Of a stretch of 64,000 bases of DNA, positions 26,794-35,282 are shown in pieces. The notes under the pieces are model-generated. The model made no database searches, was not told the DNA's origin, and worked only from the letters and a program-made list of their open reading frames with translations. Each line of letters opens with the position of its first letter. Within the stretch, counting starts at the first letter, position 1. The DNA comes from CBDBBY01 sp965205055 (GTDB lineage: Bacteria; Pseudomonadota; Alphaproteobacteria; Rhodobacterales; Rhodobacteraceae), in the NCBI GenBank assembly GCA_965205055.1, contig OZ242030.1:2356001-2420000 (forward strand), in the 5' to 3' direction. The translations under genes and the position numbers were made by a program.

Positions 26794-27897
26794 ATGAAGA
26801 TCAAGGAAATCCATATCTACCAGCACGATCTTCCCGTTCGGAATGGCCCCTATACGATGGCGAATGCTGAAGTCCGGGATCTGGATACCACACTGGTCAA
26901 GATCGCAACGGACAACGGCTTCACGGGCTGGGGCGAAACCTGCCCGGTCGGCCCGATCTATGCGGAAGCCCATGCTGCCGGCGCGCGCGCCGCGCTTTGC
27001 GAGATGGCGCCGGGCCTGATCGGCGCCGAGGTCTTGCCGCTCACTGTTCAGCGCCGGATGGCCGGTCTCCTCAATGGTCACAACTATGCAAAGGCCGCGG
27101 TCGATATCGCCGTGCATGACGCGTTGGGCAAAGCCCTCGGACTGAGTGTCGGCGCCTTGCTTGGCGGGGCCGCGACGAACCGCGTGCCGTCCTACTACGC
27201 CACGAGCGTCGGCGAGCCGGACGAGATCGCCCGGCTGGCGAAGGAAAAACTGGCCGAAGGCTATCCGCGCTTGCAGATCAAGGTCGGCGGACCTCCGGTC
27301 GAGAAGGATATCGAGACGGTCCGCAAGGTTTGGGAGGTGATCAAGGGAAGCGGCATGCGCTTGGCGGTGGACGGCAACCGGGGGTGGACCACGCGCGACG
27401 CCATGCGGGTCAGCCGCGAACTGCCGGATATTCCATTCGTCATGGAGCAGCCCTGCAACACCATTGATGACCTGCGCAGACTTCGCCCCCAGCTGCGCCA
27501 TGCGATCTATATGGACGAGAATTCGGTCGACTTGCCCACGGTTATCCATGCGATCGGATCCGAGCTTGTGGACGGGTTCGGGATGAAGCTCACGCGGATT
27601 GGCGGGCTCCAGCCAATGCGGACCTTTCGCGACATCTGCGAAGCGCGCTCTCTGCCCCACACATGCGACGATAGCTGGGGCGGCGATATCATTGCGTCAG
27701 CCTGCACCCAAATTGGCGCGACCGTGCAGCCTCGGCTGCTGGAAGGGGTCTGGCTCGCGCAGCCGTATATCGAAGATCACTACGATCCAGCCAACCCGGT
27801 CAGGATCGTCGACGGCCATATTGCCCTGCCCGAGGGGCCGGGGCTGGGTGTCAATCCCGACGCCGCGCTGTTCGGCGCGCCGGTCGCATCGTTCTGA
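26794..27897 (+). CDS. hpbD: Enolase-superfamily betaine epimerase, HpbD-like
   Basis: 367 residues of the mandelate-racemase/muconate-lactonizing group. Catalytic lysines are Lys163 (LQIKVG) and Lys265 (FGMKLTR); metal ligands are Asp193 (VDGNRGW), Glu219 (MEQPCN) and Asp241. Tyr56 (VGPIYAEAH) and Trp320 (EGVWLAQP) stand where, as I recall, HpbD of Pelagibaca holds the quaternary ammonium group of its substrate. HpbD racemises 4-hydroxyproline betaine and proline betaine at C2. A betaine ABC transporter follows at 28.7 kb, which supports this reading over the related cis-3-hydroxyproline dehydratase. Confidence 0.75.
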   Translation: MKIKEIHIYQHDLPVRNGPYTMANAEVRDLDTTLVKIATDNGFTGWGETCPVGPIYAEAHAAGARAALCEMAPGLIGAEVLPLTVQRRMAGLLNGHNYAKAAVDIAVHDALGKALGLSVGALLGGAATNRVPSYYATSVGEPDEIARLAKEKLAEGYPRLQIKVGGPPVEKDIETVRKVWEVIKGSGMRLAVDGNRGWTTRDAMRVSRELPDIPFVMEQPCNTIDDLRRLRPQLRHAIYMDENSVDLPTVIHAIGSELVDGFGMKLTRIGGLQPMRTFRDICEARSLPHTCDDSWGGDIIASACTQIGATVQPRLLEGVWLAQPYIEDHYDPANPVRIVDGHIALPEGPGLGVNPDAALFGAPVASF

Positions 27898-28099
27898 TTG
27901 GGCCCTGCGGATTCCTCGGCAAAGCACGCACTCGTGACAAAGGCGGCATCGGCGCTGCTCCGGCCCGGGCGCTCTCCCGCGTCACGCTCCGCCTGGATGT
28001 ACCATTCGCGATGCGGGAAGCGGGAGCATCTGAGCTTCTCCGCGATCAAGGCGTTGGCAGCGCTGTCGCTGGAACAATTGGAACGGTTTTCCTTGATCG

Positions 28100-28127
28100 G
28101 CCGAACTCCGCGTACGCGGAGTTCGGC
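28100..28127. repeat. Perfect 28-base palindrome
   Basis: GCCGAACTCCGCGT is followed directly by its exact reverse complement, with no loop bases. There is no T-run, so it is not a normal terminator. It lies in the 27898-28160 interval, for which I find no gene, just before an IS-like repeat and a truncated LysR gene. It may be an IS-related or regulatory palindrome. Confidence 0.6.
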
Positions 28128-28165
28128 TGGTTGCTTCGGGCTGTGCTTTCTCTCCGGCATGGATC

Positions 28166-28229
28166 CCTTCCTTCGAGTTTCCGGCTCGTTTGTTTAGCCG
28201 ATTGCTCTCCGGAAAACCCGGGGCAGTTC
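28166..28229. repeat. Dispersed repeat copy 2 ending ACCCGGGGCAGTTCA
   Basis: Matches 15762-15825 in sequence and order (see that entry). It ends exactly where the truncated LysR reading frame begins, which is what an insertion-sequence end inside a broken gene would look like. On the other strand it starts TGAACTGCCCCGGG. Confidence 0.5.
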
Positions 28230-28495
28230 ACTTCGGTCTGGAACCTCCGGGCGGAAGCCGACAACTCGCTTTCAACAATTATCATCACGTCATTCAAGCT
28301 TGCATGGGCGACCAAGGCTTCGCGCTGGGTTGGCTCAGGATGTTGGGCGATCAACTGAATAACGGGCAGCTTGTAGCACCGCTTTCGGAGCAGGTTGAAA
28401 CGGACGACAAATATTACCTGACCTATCCACGCAACAAGAGTCCGCAGTGGGACCTCTCGCCTTTCCATGATTGGTTGATCGCAGAATTCGGGTAA
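28230..28495 (+). pseudogene. C-terminal fragment of a GcvA-like LysR regulator
   Basis: About 85 residues survive: AFNNYHHVIQACMGDQGFAL, then a normal LysR C-terminus ending FHDWLIAEFG. This matches the last domain of GcvA-type regulators such as the one at 22950-23897 (LNDYQLVIQACIAGEGIALG). The DNA-binding domain and first lobe are absent, replaced at the 5' side by the repeat at 28166-28229. It lies just upstream of the betaine transporter, which it may once have regulated. Confidence 0.75.
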
Positions 28496-28678
28496 CCGAC
28501 ACGCGCTGTGCCTACCCCTGAAGCGCAGCAAGAACCGCACTCCTTTTTGAGTTGCATGATTTTTTCTCATGCAAAATCCGCCAATCAATCATTTTGACGC
28601 GCGTCCAGTGTTGTTCTAAGGTCTTCTGCATAGCTGAAATCCAAACAGCCGAATTAGGTTGAAGCCAAGGAGACACAC

Positions 28679-29662
28679 ATGAAACTTAGAACCGCATCCG
28701 CGCTCAGCCTGTCGCTTGCGCTCGTCGCCGGGTCGGCGCTGGCGGCCGAAAAAGAGGCGAGCCCCATCTATCAGGGCGTTACCGAAGAGCTGTTCCAGAC
28801 TTACATCGTCGGCATGGGCCTGGAGGCGCTTGGCTATGATGTCGGGGAACCGGACATTGCCCAGATGCAAGCCAGCTTCCTTGCCGTCTCAAACGGCGAC
28901 GCAAGTTACTATCCTGTGTTCTGGTGGCCTCTGCACAGAGGCTTCTGGGAGCAAAAAGGCGGAGATGAGAAATGGCAGCTTGTCGGCAAACTGGTCGACA
29001 ATTCGCTGCAAGGCTATCTGATCGACAAGGCAACGGCCGATGCTCACGGCATCACCTCGCTGGCACAGCTCTCAGATCCGGAAATCGCCAAGCTGTTCGA
29101 CATTGATGGCAACGGGAAAGCCGACCTCTACGGCTGCGAGACCGGTTGGGGTTGCGAGATTGTCATCGAACATCATCTTGACGCCTACGGCCTGCGCGAT
29201 ACTGTCGAGCACCGTCAAGGCGGCTATTTTGCGATCATTCCAGACGCCGTTGAACGGGTCAAAAGCGGCCAGTCTACACTATATTACACATGGACGCCTT
29301 TGTGGCTGAGCGGCGTGTTGCGCCCGGGCGAGGAAGTCATATGGCTCACTGTTCCCTTTACATCCCTGCCTGATCGCACTGACGACGAATCCGCCACGAC
29401 GGTCGATGGAATCGGGAATCTTGGATTTGCTGTGAATTCGCAGCATGTCATCGCCAACACCGATTGGTTGAACGAAAACCCGGTCGCCAAAAAATGGTTC
29501 GAATTGGTGCACATTCCAATTGGGGACATCAACGCACAGAATATGAAGGTCAACGGCGGCGAAAGCTCGGATGACGATGTTCGCAGGCACGCCGAAGAAT
29601 GGATCGCGTCGAACCAGGCGCAATGGGACGGCTGGATCGCCCAAGCGCGCGCCGCTGAATAA
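28679..29662 (+). CDS. proX: Glycine/proline-betaine ABC transporter solute-binding protein
   Basis: 327 residues with a Sec signal (MKLRTASALSLSLALVAGSA, cleavage after ALA) and an OpuAC/ProX-type mature domain (NGDASYYPVFWWPLHRGFWE ... GYFAIIPDAVERVKSG). It binds quaternary amines in the periplasm, usually through a cage of aromatic side chains. AAGGAGA lies eight bases before the ATG. The ATPase gene follows after a terminator hairpin, so this subunit is likely made in excess. The HpbD-like gene upstream suggests proline betaine or hydroxyproline betaine as substrate rather than osmoprotection alone. Confidence 0.87.
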   Translation: MKLRTASALSLSLALVAGSALAAEKEASPIYQGVTEELFQTYIVGMGLEALGYDVGEPDIAQMQASFLAVSNGDASYYPVFWWPLHRGFWEQKGGDEKWQLVGKLVDNSLQGYLIDKATADAHGITSLAQLSDPEIAKLFDIDGNGKADLYGCETGWGCEIVIEHHLDAYGLRDTVEHRQGGYFAIIPDAVERVKSGQSTLYYTWTPLWLSGVLRPGEEVIWLTVPFTSLPDRTDDESATTVDGIGNLGFAVNSQHVIANTDWLNENPVAKKWFELVHIPIGDINAQNMKVNGGESSDDDVRRHAEEWIASNQAQWDGWIAQARAAE

Positions 29663-29679
29663 TTCTTCTCTTTGACTTG

Positions 29680-29724
29680 GCCCGCACCGCCTGCAAAATT
29701 GCACGGTGCGGGCTATTTTATTTC
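29680..29724 (+). terminator. Intercistronic terminator/attenuator between proX and proV
   Basis: GCCCGCACCG (29680-29689) pairs perfectly with CGGTGCGGGC (29704-29713), followed by a T-rich run (TATTTTATTT). This is a textbook intrinsic terminator lying between the binding-protein gene and the ATPase gene. It overlaps the in-frame extension upstream of the ATPase, confirming that the ATPase starts later, at 29737. Partial read-through would give more binding protein than ATPase and permease. Confidence 0.85.
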
Positions 29725-29736
29725 CTTGAGCGGCAA

Positions 29737-30810
29737 GTGACAGATCGCGTCATCGAATGCCAAAACCTGTGGAAGGTTTTCGGCGACAATCAAAAAACGG
29801 CCATGGAGGCTATCCAGTCCAAGGGGCTGGGCAAAGCGCAGGTTTTCGAACGCTTCAAGTGTGTCGTGGGCGTTCAGGATGTCAGTTTTTCGGTCGCCGA
29901 GGGCGAAATCTTCTGCATTATGGGCCTGTCAGGCTCGGGAAAATCCACGCTGATCCGGCATGTCAACCGGCTTATCGAACCGACCGCCGGTAAGGTTTTC
30001 ATCGAAGGAACGGACATCAACGGCATGTCCGAGACCGAACTGCGCACCTTGCGGTCCACCAAGATCGGAATGGTGTTCCAGAATATGGCTTTGCTGCCGC
30101 ATCGTTCGGTCGCGGACAATGTATCGCTAGGACTGGAACTGCGCAAAGTCGATGAAAAAGAACGCCACGCGACGGCGCGAGAGATGCTGGAACGGGTCGA
30201 TTTGGCCGGCTGGGGAGATTGTTTTCCCGATGAATTGTCGGGCGGCATGAAGCAGCGCGTCGGTTTGGCTCGCGCGCTGGCAGCCGACCCGCCCATCCTG
30301 TTGATGGACGAGCCGTTTTCCGCCCTTGATCCACTTATCCGGAGGGATCTGCAGACCGAATTCATGCGAATTGCCGCTGAAATGGGCAAGACGACGCTTT
30401 TCATCACTCATGATCTGGACGAAGCCATTCGAATCGGCAACCGCATCGCCATCATGAAAGATGGCGCCTTGATCCAGACCGGCACGCCCGAAGACATCGT
30501 GACCAGCCCGCAAGACGATTATGTTGCGGACTTCGTGGCGGGAATTTCGAAACTCAACTTCGTGACCGCTGCCAAGATTATGGAAAGCCCGGAAGAGTAT
30601 ATTGCCCATTCAGGGCCGTTTTCCGAAGAAGGCGCTGCAACAGCCCAGCTTAACGACAAGCTGGGGACGCTGGTATCCCTGGCGGTCGGAGGGGACGGCC
30701 CGATTGTCATTCGGGATGGCGAAACCACGGCCGGGGTCGTATCGGTAAACGCGCTGCTGAAAGGCATTCAGAGTTCTTCTTTCGACCCGCAGGAGCAGGA
30801 TCATGGCTGA
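29737..30810 (+). CDS. proV: Glycine/proline-betaine ABC transporter ATPase
   Basis: 357 residues from GTG 29737 (MTDRVIECQNLWKVFG); the open frame further upstream passes through the terminator hairpin and is not coding. Walker A is GLSGSGKST, the signature is LSGGMKQRVG, Walker B ILLMDEPFSALD and the switch His is in FITHD. The tail keeps a CBS-like regulatory region typical of ProV/OpuAA, which senses ionic strength or cyclic-di-nucleotides in relatives. The stop overlaps the permease ATG by eight bases. Confidence 0.88.
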   Translation: MTDRVIECQNLWKVFGDNQKTAMEAIQSKGLGKAQVFERFKCVVGVQDVSFSVAEGEIFCIMGLSGSGKSTLIRHVNRLIEPTAGKVFIEGTDINGMSETELRTLRSTKIGMVFQNMALLPHRSVADNVSLGLELRKVDEKERHATAREMLERVDLAGWGDCFPDELSGGMKQRVGLARALAADPPILLMDEPFSALDPLIRRDLQTEFMRIAAEMGKTTLFITHDLDEAIRIGNRIAIMKDGALIQTGTPEDIVTSPQDDYVADFVAGISKLNFVTAAKIMESPEEYIAHSGPFSEEGAATAQLNDKLGTLVSLAVGGDGPIVIRDGETTAGVVSVNALLKGIQSSSFDPQEQDHG

Positions 30811-31729
30811 CAATTGCGGACTTCTGAACCCATTCGAATGCGCCACGATTCCCATGCAGAGTTGGGTCAAGGATGGGCTGGGCTGGATGGTCGACAATTA
30901 CCGCCCGTTGTTCCAAGCGATGAAGTGGCCTGTGGATCAGGTTCTCGGAAACTTCGAATGGCTCCTCAGCGGCGTGCCTCCGCTGCCAATGCTGATCCTA
31001 TTGGGGCTGATTGCTTGGCAACTGGCAGGCCTCCGCTTGATGTGCGTGGTTTTGGGCACCCTTGGGTTCTTAGGTTTCATAGGTGTCTGGGAAGAAGCCA
31101 TGATCACCCTTTCGGTTGTCCTGACCGCACTCACACTGTGCTTGGTGATCGGCATTCCGCTAGGCATCCTCGCCGCCCGCAGCGACCGGTTTTACGCAAT
31201 CATCCGACCCATACTGGACGGCATGCAAACCATTCCCGCCTTCGTCTACCTTGTGCCCATCGTCATGCTTTTCGGCATCGGCAACGTGCCGGGCGTCATC
31301 GTGACGGTCATCTTTGCATTGCCGCCGGTCGTTCGTCTGACCAATCTTGGCATCCGCCAAGTGCCGGGTGAAGTGGTTGAGGCGATGATCGCCTTCGGCG
31401 CCTCGCGCAAACAGCTTTTGTGGAAGGCGCAATTGCCTCTGGCGATGCCTTCCATCATGGCAGGCGTGAACCAGACCCTGATGATGTCGCTGTCCATGGT
31501 GGTGATCGCCTCGATGATCGCGGTCGGCGGCTTGGGACAGATGGTATTGCGCGGCATCGGCCGGCTGGACATGGGAATCGCCACAGTTGGCGGCCTGGGC
31601 ATCGTGATTCTGGCCATTGTTCTGGATCGATTGACGCAAACTATGGCCGAGAATGGCCGCAGGCGAGGGAAGCAGTCGTGGAAAGAACGCGGACCGGTAG
31701 GGGCCGTGCGGTCTGCATTCGGAAAGTGA
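30803..31729 (+). CDS. proW: Glycine/proline-betaine ABC transporter permease
   Basis: 308 residues. A long polar N-terminus precedes six or so membrane segments with the binding-protein-dependent permease motif MIAFGASRKQLLWKAQLPLA. ProW has this extended N-terminal tail, unlike shorter OpuAB subunits. The ATG at 30803 overlaps the end of proV (ATGGCTGA), so the two proteins are translationally coupled. It forms the channel for the ProX/ProV system. The C-terminus is strongly basic and cytoplasmic. Confidence 0.87.
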   Translation: MADNCGLLNPFECATIPMQSWVKDGLGWMVDNYRPLFQAMKWPVDQVLGNFEWLLSGVPPLPMLILLGLIAWQLAGLRLMCVVLGTLGFLGFIGVWEEAMITLSVVLTALTLCLVIGIPLGILAARSDRFYAIIRPILDGMQTIPAFVYLVPIVMLFGIGNVPGVIVTVIFALPPVVRLTNLGIRQVPGEVVEAMIAFGASRKQLLWKAQLPLAMPSIMAGVNQTLMMSLSMVVIASMIAVGGLGQMVLRGIGRLDMGIATVGGLGIVILAIVLDRLTQTMAENGRRRGKQSWKERGPVGAVRSAFGK

Positions 31730-31753
31730 TGCCGACGTAAAATTCCCAAAACT

Positions 31754-31798
31754 CATGCTGAAACGCGATTTCTTTCATTTCTGAAGCATTTCAGCATG
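31754..31798. repeat. Inverted repeat downstream of proW
   Basis: CATGCTGAAA (31754-31763) and TTTCAGCATG (31789-31798) form a perfect ten-base inverted repeat with a 25-base spacer; a second nested symmetry CTGAA-GCAT-TTCAG sits inside the right arm. With the AT-rich GATATAG just after it, the region could be an operator/promoter for the next small gene or a weak transcription end for proW. No T-run follows. Confidence 0.45.
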
Positions 31799-31946
31799 AT
31801 ATAGTTTGACCCTTGAGATGCCCGGAACGCGCCATGTTCGGGGATGGCGAGGATGACGCGTGAAAGAGAATATTCACTTTTGGCCATCAAGCCGCCCGAA
31901 GAAACCGGACGGTTGCGGACACGCTGGTCAACAAAGGCAAAATGCA

Positions 31947-32195
31947 ATGAACGGAGAGCAAGCCGCAAATGCTGCTGCCGGAATCGACGCGCTCATTGCA
32001 AGGTTGCAGATGCTCGCCGAGATCCGCGCGGCCGCACCCAATCCCTCTGTTGCAGCCGGGCTAATTCTGGCGGATTACCCCGCGGAAAAAGATGTGTTGG
32101 ATGGCGCGATGCGCGCAATTGATGAAAGCGCGGATGAGGCGATGGGCTTGTGGCAGCGTTTCCGCGCCATGCCTGCGCCTACGGCGACGTGTTGA
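31947..32195 (+). CDS. Small protein of unknown function
   Basis: 82 residues from ATG 31947 (MNGEQAANAAAGIDALIARL), helical and slightly acidic, no signal or membrane segment. I do not recognise it. It follows the betaine transporter on the same strand by about 220 bases and precedes the sterol-desaturase-family gene. A longer reading from 31860 is possible but its first 29 residues look like non-coding sequence. Confidence 0.35.
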   Translation: MNGEQAANAAAGIDALIARLQMLAEIRAAAPNPSVAAGLILADYPAEKDVLDGAMRAIDESADEAMGLWQRFRAMPAPTATC

Positions 32196-32209
32196 AACCG
32201 CAGAAACGG

Positions 32210-32362
32210 ATGAAGCAGCAACGCATTGAAGCGCTGTCAATATTCCAGTCCGAAGTGCGGAATGGCAGCTTCCCTTGCGGCCAAGTCATCAACCAGATGA
32301 AACCCGACGAATTGAATACCTTCCGAGACGCTTCGGCAAAGTATGGCTCCGGCGGCAAATAG
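32210..32362 (+). CDS. Short ORF, possible gene fragment
   Basis: 50 residues (MKQQRIEALSIFQSEVRNGS ...). The EVRNGSFP segment and the following helix resemble the C-terminal tail of ketopantoate hydroxymethyltransferase (PanB), so this may be the end of a lost gene, but the match is short. It overlaps the start of the sterol-desaturase-family gene by 20 bases, which could instead mean translational coupling of a genuine small protein. Confidence 0.3.
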   Translation: MKQQRIEALSIFQSEVRNGSFPCGQVINQMKPDELNTFRDASAKYGSGGK

Positions 32363-33401
32363 GCATAAAGTGGCAAACAAAACCGCAAACGTTCCGAATC
32401 ACGCCAACCCCGGCGTAACGCTTCCAAGCAAAAAAACTTGGAATTGGACCCCGGATCTTCCACTCAAGGATGAATCGGTCTTCAATCTGTCGCATCGGCC
32501 GATAAACGCTCTGAAAGTGCTTTACAATTCCTGGCTGCCGATCACCGACCGGCTGATCGTTGTCGCCGTGTCTGCCTTGACTTGGCTGTACCTGTCTCCA
32601 TCCTTGGAAACAGCGCGGACTTTTTCGTTCGATTGGGTGGCTCTGGTCTATCTTCGCAATCTTGCGTTGATGGTGCTGCTGGCCGGGGGCATGCACTTGT
32701 ACCTCTATACCTTCAAACGGCAGGGGAACCACCTGCGGTACGACGCGCGCCCCTTCCACAAGAAAAACGCTCTGTTCACGTTCAACAGTCAGTTCCGAGA
32801 CAATGTTTTCTGGTCAATCTCAAGCGGGGTTACCATCTGGACGGCCTACGAAGTGGCCGGGCTTTGGGCATACGCCAACGGCTATATTCCAACACTCAGC
32901 TTTGCCCAGCATCCGGTTTGGTTCATTCTGTGGTTTGTACTTCTGCCTATGTACGGCGTTTTCCATTTCTATTGGATTCACCGCCTGCTGCATTGGGGAT
33001 CGCTTTACACGAAAGTCCATTCGCTACATCACCGCAACGTCAATGTCGGCCCATGGTCAGGCATGTCCATGCACCCGGTCGAACACATCGGATACCTCAG
33101 TTCCGCTCTGATCCATGTTGTTCTTGCGTCCCATCCGGTCCACTTCATCTTCCAGTTGCAAATGAAGGTGCTGCTCGCAATAAGTTCCCATGCGGGCTAT
33201 GAAGCAATTGCGCCCGGCGACGGAAACGATGCGGGATTGAAGGTGGGCGACTTCTTTCATCAACTGCATCACCGATATTTCGAATGCAACTATGGTGAAC
33301 CGGAAGTGCCGTGCGACAAGTGGTTCGGCACGTTCCACGATGGCACCGAGGAGGCAACCGCGCGGACACGTGCAAGGGTGAATGAGATGCGCAAGACATA
33401 G
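32343..33401 (+). CDS. Sterol desaturase / fatty-acid hydroxylase family membrane protein
   Basis: 352 residues with four or more membrane spans and the histidine boxes that hold a di-iron centre: FYWIHRLLHW, HSLHHRN, HPVEHIGY and FFHQLHHRYFECNYG. Enzymes of this family hydroxylate or desaturate membrane lipids, sterols or carotenoids with O2. The start is uncertain; the first 40 residues are polar. It lies after the betaine genes on the same strand and just before the left end of the ISKra4-like element, so downstream co-transcribed genes may have been displaced. Confidence 0.85.
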   Translation: MAPAANRHKVANKTANVPNHANPGVTLPSKKTWNWTPDLPLKDESVFNLSHRPINALKVLYNSWLPITDRLIVVAVSALTWLYLSPSLETARTFSFDWVALVYLRNLALMVLLAGGMHLYLYTFKRQGNHLRYDARPFHKKNALFTFNSQFRDNVFWSISSGVTIWTAYEVAGLWAYANGYIPTLSFAQHPVWFILWFVLLPMYGVFHFYWIHRLLHWGSLYTKVHSLHHRNVNVGPWSGMSMHPVEHIGYLSSALIHVVLASHPVHFIFQLQMKVLLAISSHAGYEAIAPGDGNDAGLKVGDFFHQLHHRYFECNYGEPEVPCDKWFGTFHDGTEEATARTRARVNEMRKT

Positions 33402-33425
33402 GCGGTTGAATCGAAAAAAGGGGAT

Positions 33426-35282
33426 CCGGGTGCCAAATTCCTGAAAAATCGCAAGGGGTGTGTCTCATGATTCTTGTAAGTCACTGTTGGACTCCTCGAG
33501 CCGCGTTGTCCAAGTTGCGTGTTTTGGAGGTTGCAATCGGGAACGCGGCCGTTCAGCATGGAGCGGTCCCGGGGCGGTTTTCGAAGATCCGCGAACGGCG
33601 GACGCCGCGCCTCCGGGCTCGAGCGGAAGAGGCTGGCATGACGATCAAGAGACGGGATCCGGAGTTTCTCCATCCGGATACGGTGGCTTATTTGCAAGGA
33701 CTGACGGACGAGGAGGCGGCGAAGCATTCTCCGATCGTCCGCGAGCGGGACGGCGTGTTCATGCAGCAAAGGCGCATCGGCCGCCGGGTTCGCTGTCGCG
33801 AGGTCGAGGCGTCCGGCGTTCCGGCTTCGGAGACGGGCGCGCTGCATGCGGCGGCTGAAGCGGAGTTGGGCCGTTTGCTTCCGATTCTGACGGCGGAACT
33901 TCTGGGCGGCGGGGTTCCGGATCTGGACGCGATCGAGACGACGGTCCGCGACGGCGTGCTGGGCGGCGGGGCGAAGTGCTACGCGGCCCTTCTCGAGGCG
34001 GTCGACGCCCGTCTTGTCGGCAAGTCTCCCCCGTCCTGCCCGAGCTGCGGGCGGCGGATGGAGCGGCGCGGCCGGGTCGGCAAGACGTTCGGGACGCGCC
34101 TCGGAGAGGCTCGGGTCAGGCGGCGCTATTTCTACTGCCGCAAGTGCGGCGTCGGAGATTATCCTTTGGACCGCGCGCTGCGTCTGGCGGGGAAGAGAGT
34201 CACGCCCGGAGCGGAAGCCGTCTACGCCGACGCCGCCGGTTCCGACAGTTATGAGGAAGCGCGCCGCAAGCTCCGGAATCTGGCCGGCGTGACGGTGTCG
34301 AGGGCGACTCTCCAGCGCCACAGCGTCAGGATCGGCGAAGAGATGCAGGCGTTCGAGCGCGAGGACGCCGAAGCGGCGTCGCCTGCGGCGGAGCGGGTTA
34401 TTCTGGAGATCGACGGCGCCGGAGTCCCGATGGCCGCCCGCGAGGTCGAGGGCGTGGCCGGCAAGCAGGCGGACGGCACGGCGAAGACCCGCGAGGCGAA
34501 GGCCGTCACCAGCTTCACGGCCGACGGCCGGGATCCGAAGACCGGGGAGCCTCGGAAGGACAAGGACAGCGGGGCTGTCAGCGTCCGCATCGACAGCGCG
34601 AGGGCGGCGGACGGCGCCGGCTGGAGCTCGGAGTTCGGCGCCCGCCTGCGGCAGTTCGGGCTCCGGAACGGCTTGTTCGCGGCCAAGGAATTGGTGGTGC
34701 TGTCCGACGGGGCGCCCTGGATCCGCAACAGCTGCGAGGAGGCCTTCCCCGGACAGGAGACGACCTTCATCCTCGACCTGTTCCATGCCCTCCATTGCGC
34801 GGACGCGGCTGTGAAAGCCGCGCAGCCGGACAAGAGCAAGCAGGAGGATTGGATGAAGACGATCAAGGACCAGTTGAACGCAGGGCGGGTCGACGACGTC
34901 ATCGCCGACCTGGAGCCGCACCGTCGGCTTGAAGCGGTCGCGACCTGCATCCGCTACTACGGAACCAACAGGGACCGAATGCGCTACGACCTCTACCGGC
35001 AGCGCGGACTGCCGGTCGGATCCGGCGTCGTGGAAAGCGCCTGCAAGCAGATCGTCGGCAGCCGATTCAAGGGTGCCGGGCGCCGTTGGTCGAAGATTGG
35101 AGCCAACGCCGTGCTCGCCGTCAAATGCTGCTTCAGGAACAACCGCTGGCCCGACTTCCTCGATTGGAGGGATTGCAGCGCCGCAGCAGCCTGACCAAGA
35201 AACGTGAGACGCACCCAATCGCAAGAGGCGCTTCTTTCTCCAAGCAAACACTTGGGAATTCTGCTTTAGCATTGACACCCGG
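33426..35282 (+). mobile_element. ISKra4-like insertion sequence, apparently complete
   Basis: About 1.86 kb with one transposase gene. The left end CCGGGTGCCAAA (33426-33437) matches the reverse complement of the right end, CCGGGTGTCAAT (35271-35282), at 10 of 12 positions. No clear target duplication was found. Relics with the same transposase end (15600-15740), the same right end (26597-26619) and a similar left-end region (about 60345-60480) occur elsewhere in the window, so the family has been active here repeatedly. Confidence 0.7.
33638..35194 (+). CDS. ISKra4-family transposase
   Basis: 518 residues from ATG 33638 (MTIKRRDPEFLHPDTVAYLQ); an earlier in-frame start at 33458 would add 60 residues encoded in the IS left end. 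A zinc-finger-like CPSCGRRM ... YCRKCG block precedes the DDE catalytic core: Asp in VILEIDGAGVP, Asp in VVLSDGAPWIR and Glu in GSGVVESACKQIVGSRF. The frame is intact, so the element may still be active. It lies between the sterol-desaturase-family gene and the helicase fusion gene. Confidence 0.82.
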   Translation: MTIKRRDPEFLHPDTVAYLQGLTDEEAAKHSPIVRERDGVFMQQRRIGRRVRCREVEASGVPASETGALHAAAEAELGRLLPILTAELLGGGVPDLDAIETTVRDGVLGGGAKCYAALLEAVDARLVGKSPPSCPSCGRRMERRGRVGKTFGTRLGEARVRRRYFYCRKCGVGDYPLDRALRLAGKRVTPGAEAVYADAAGSDSYEEARRKLRNLAGVTVSRATLQRHSVRIGEEMQAFEREDAEAASPAAERVILEIDGAGVPMAAREVEGVAGKQADGTAKTREAKAVTSFTADGRDPKTGEPRKDKDSGAVSVRIDSARAADGAGWSSEFGARLRQFGLRNGLFAAKELVVLSDGAPWIRNSCEEAFPGQETTFILDLFHALHCADAAVKAAQPDKSKQEDWMKTIKDQLNAGRVDDVIADLEPHRRLEAVATCIRYYGTNRDRMRYDLYRQRGLPVGSGVVESACKQIVGSRFKGAGRRWSKIGANAVLAVKCCFRNNRWPDFLDWRDCSAAAA

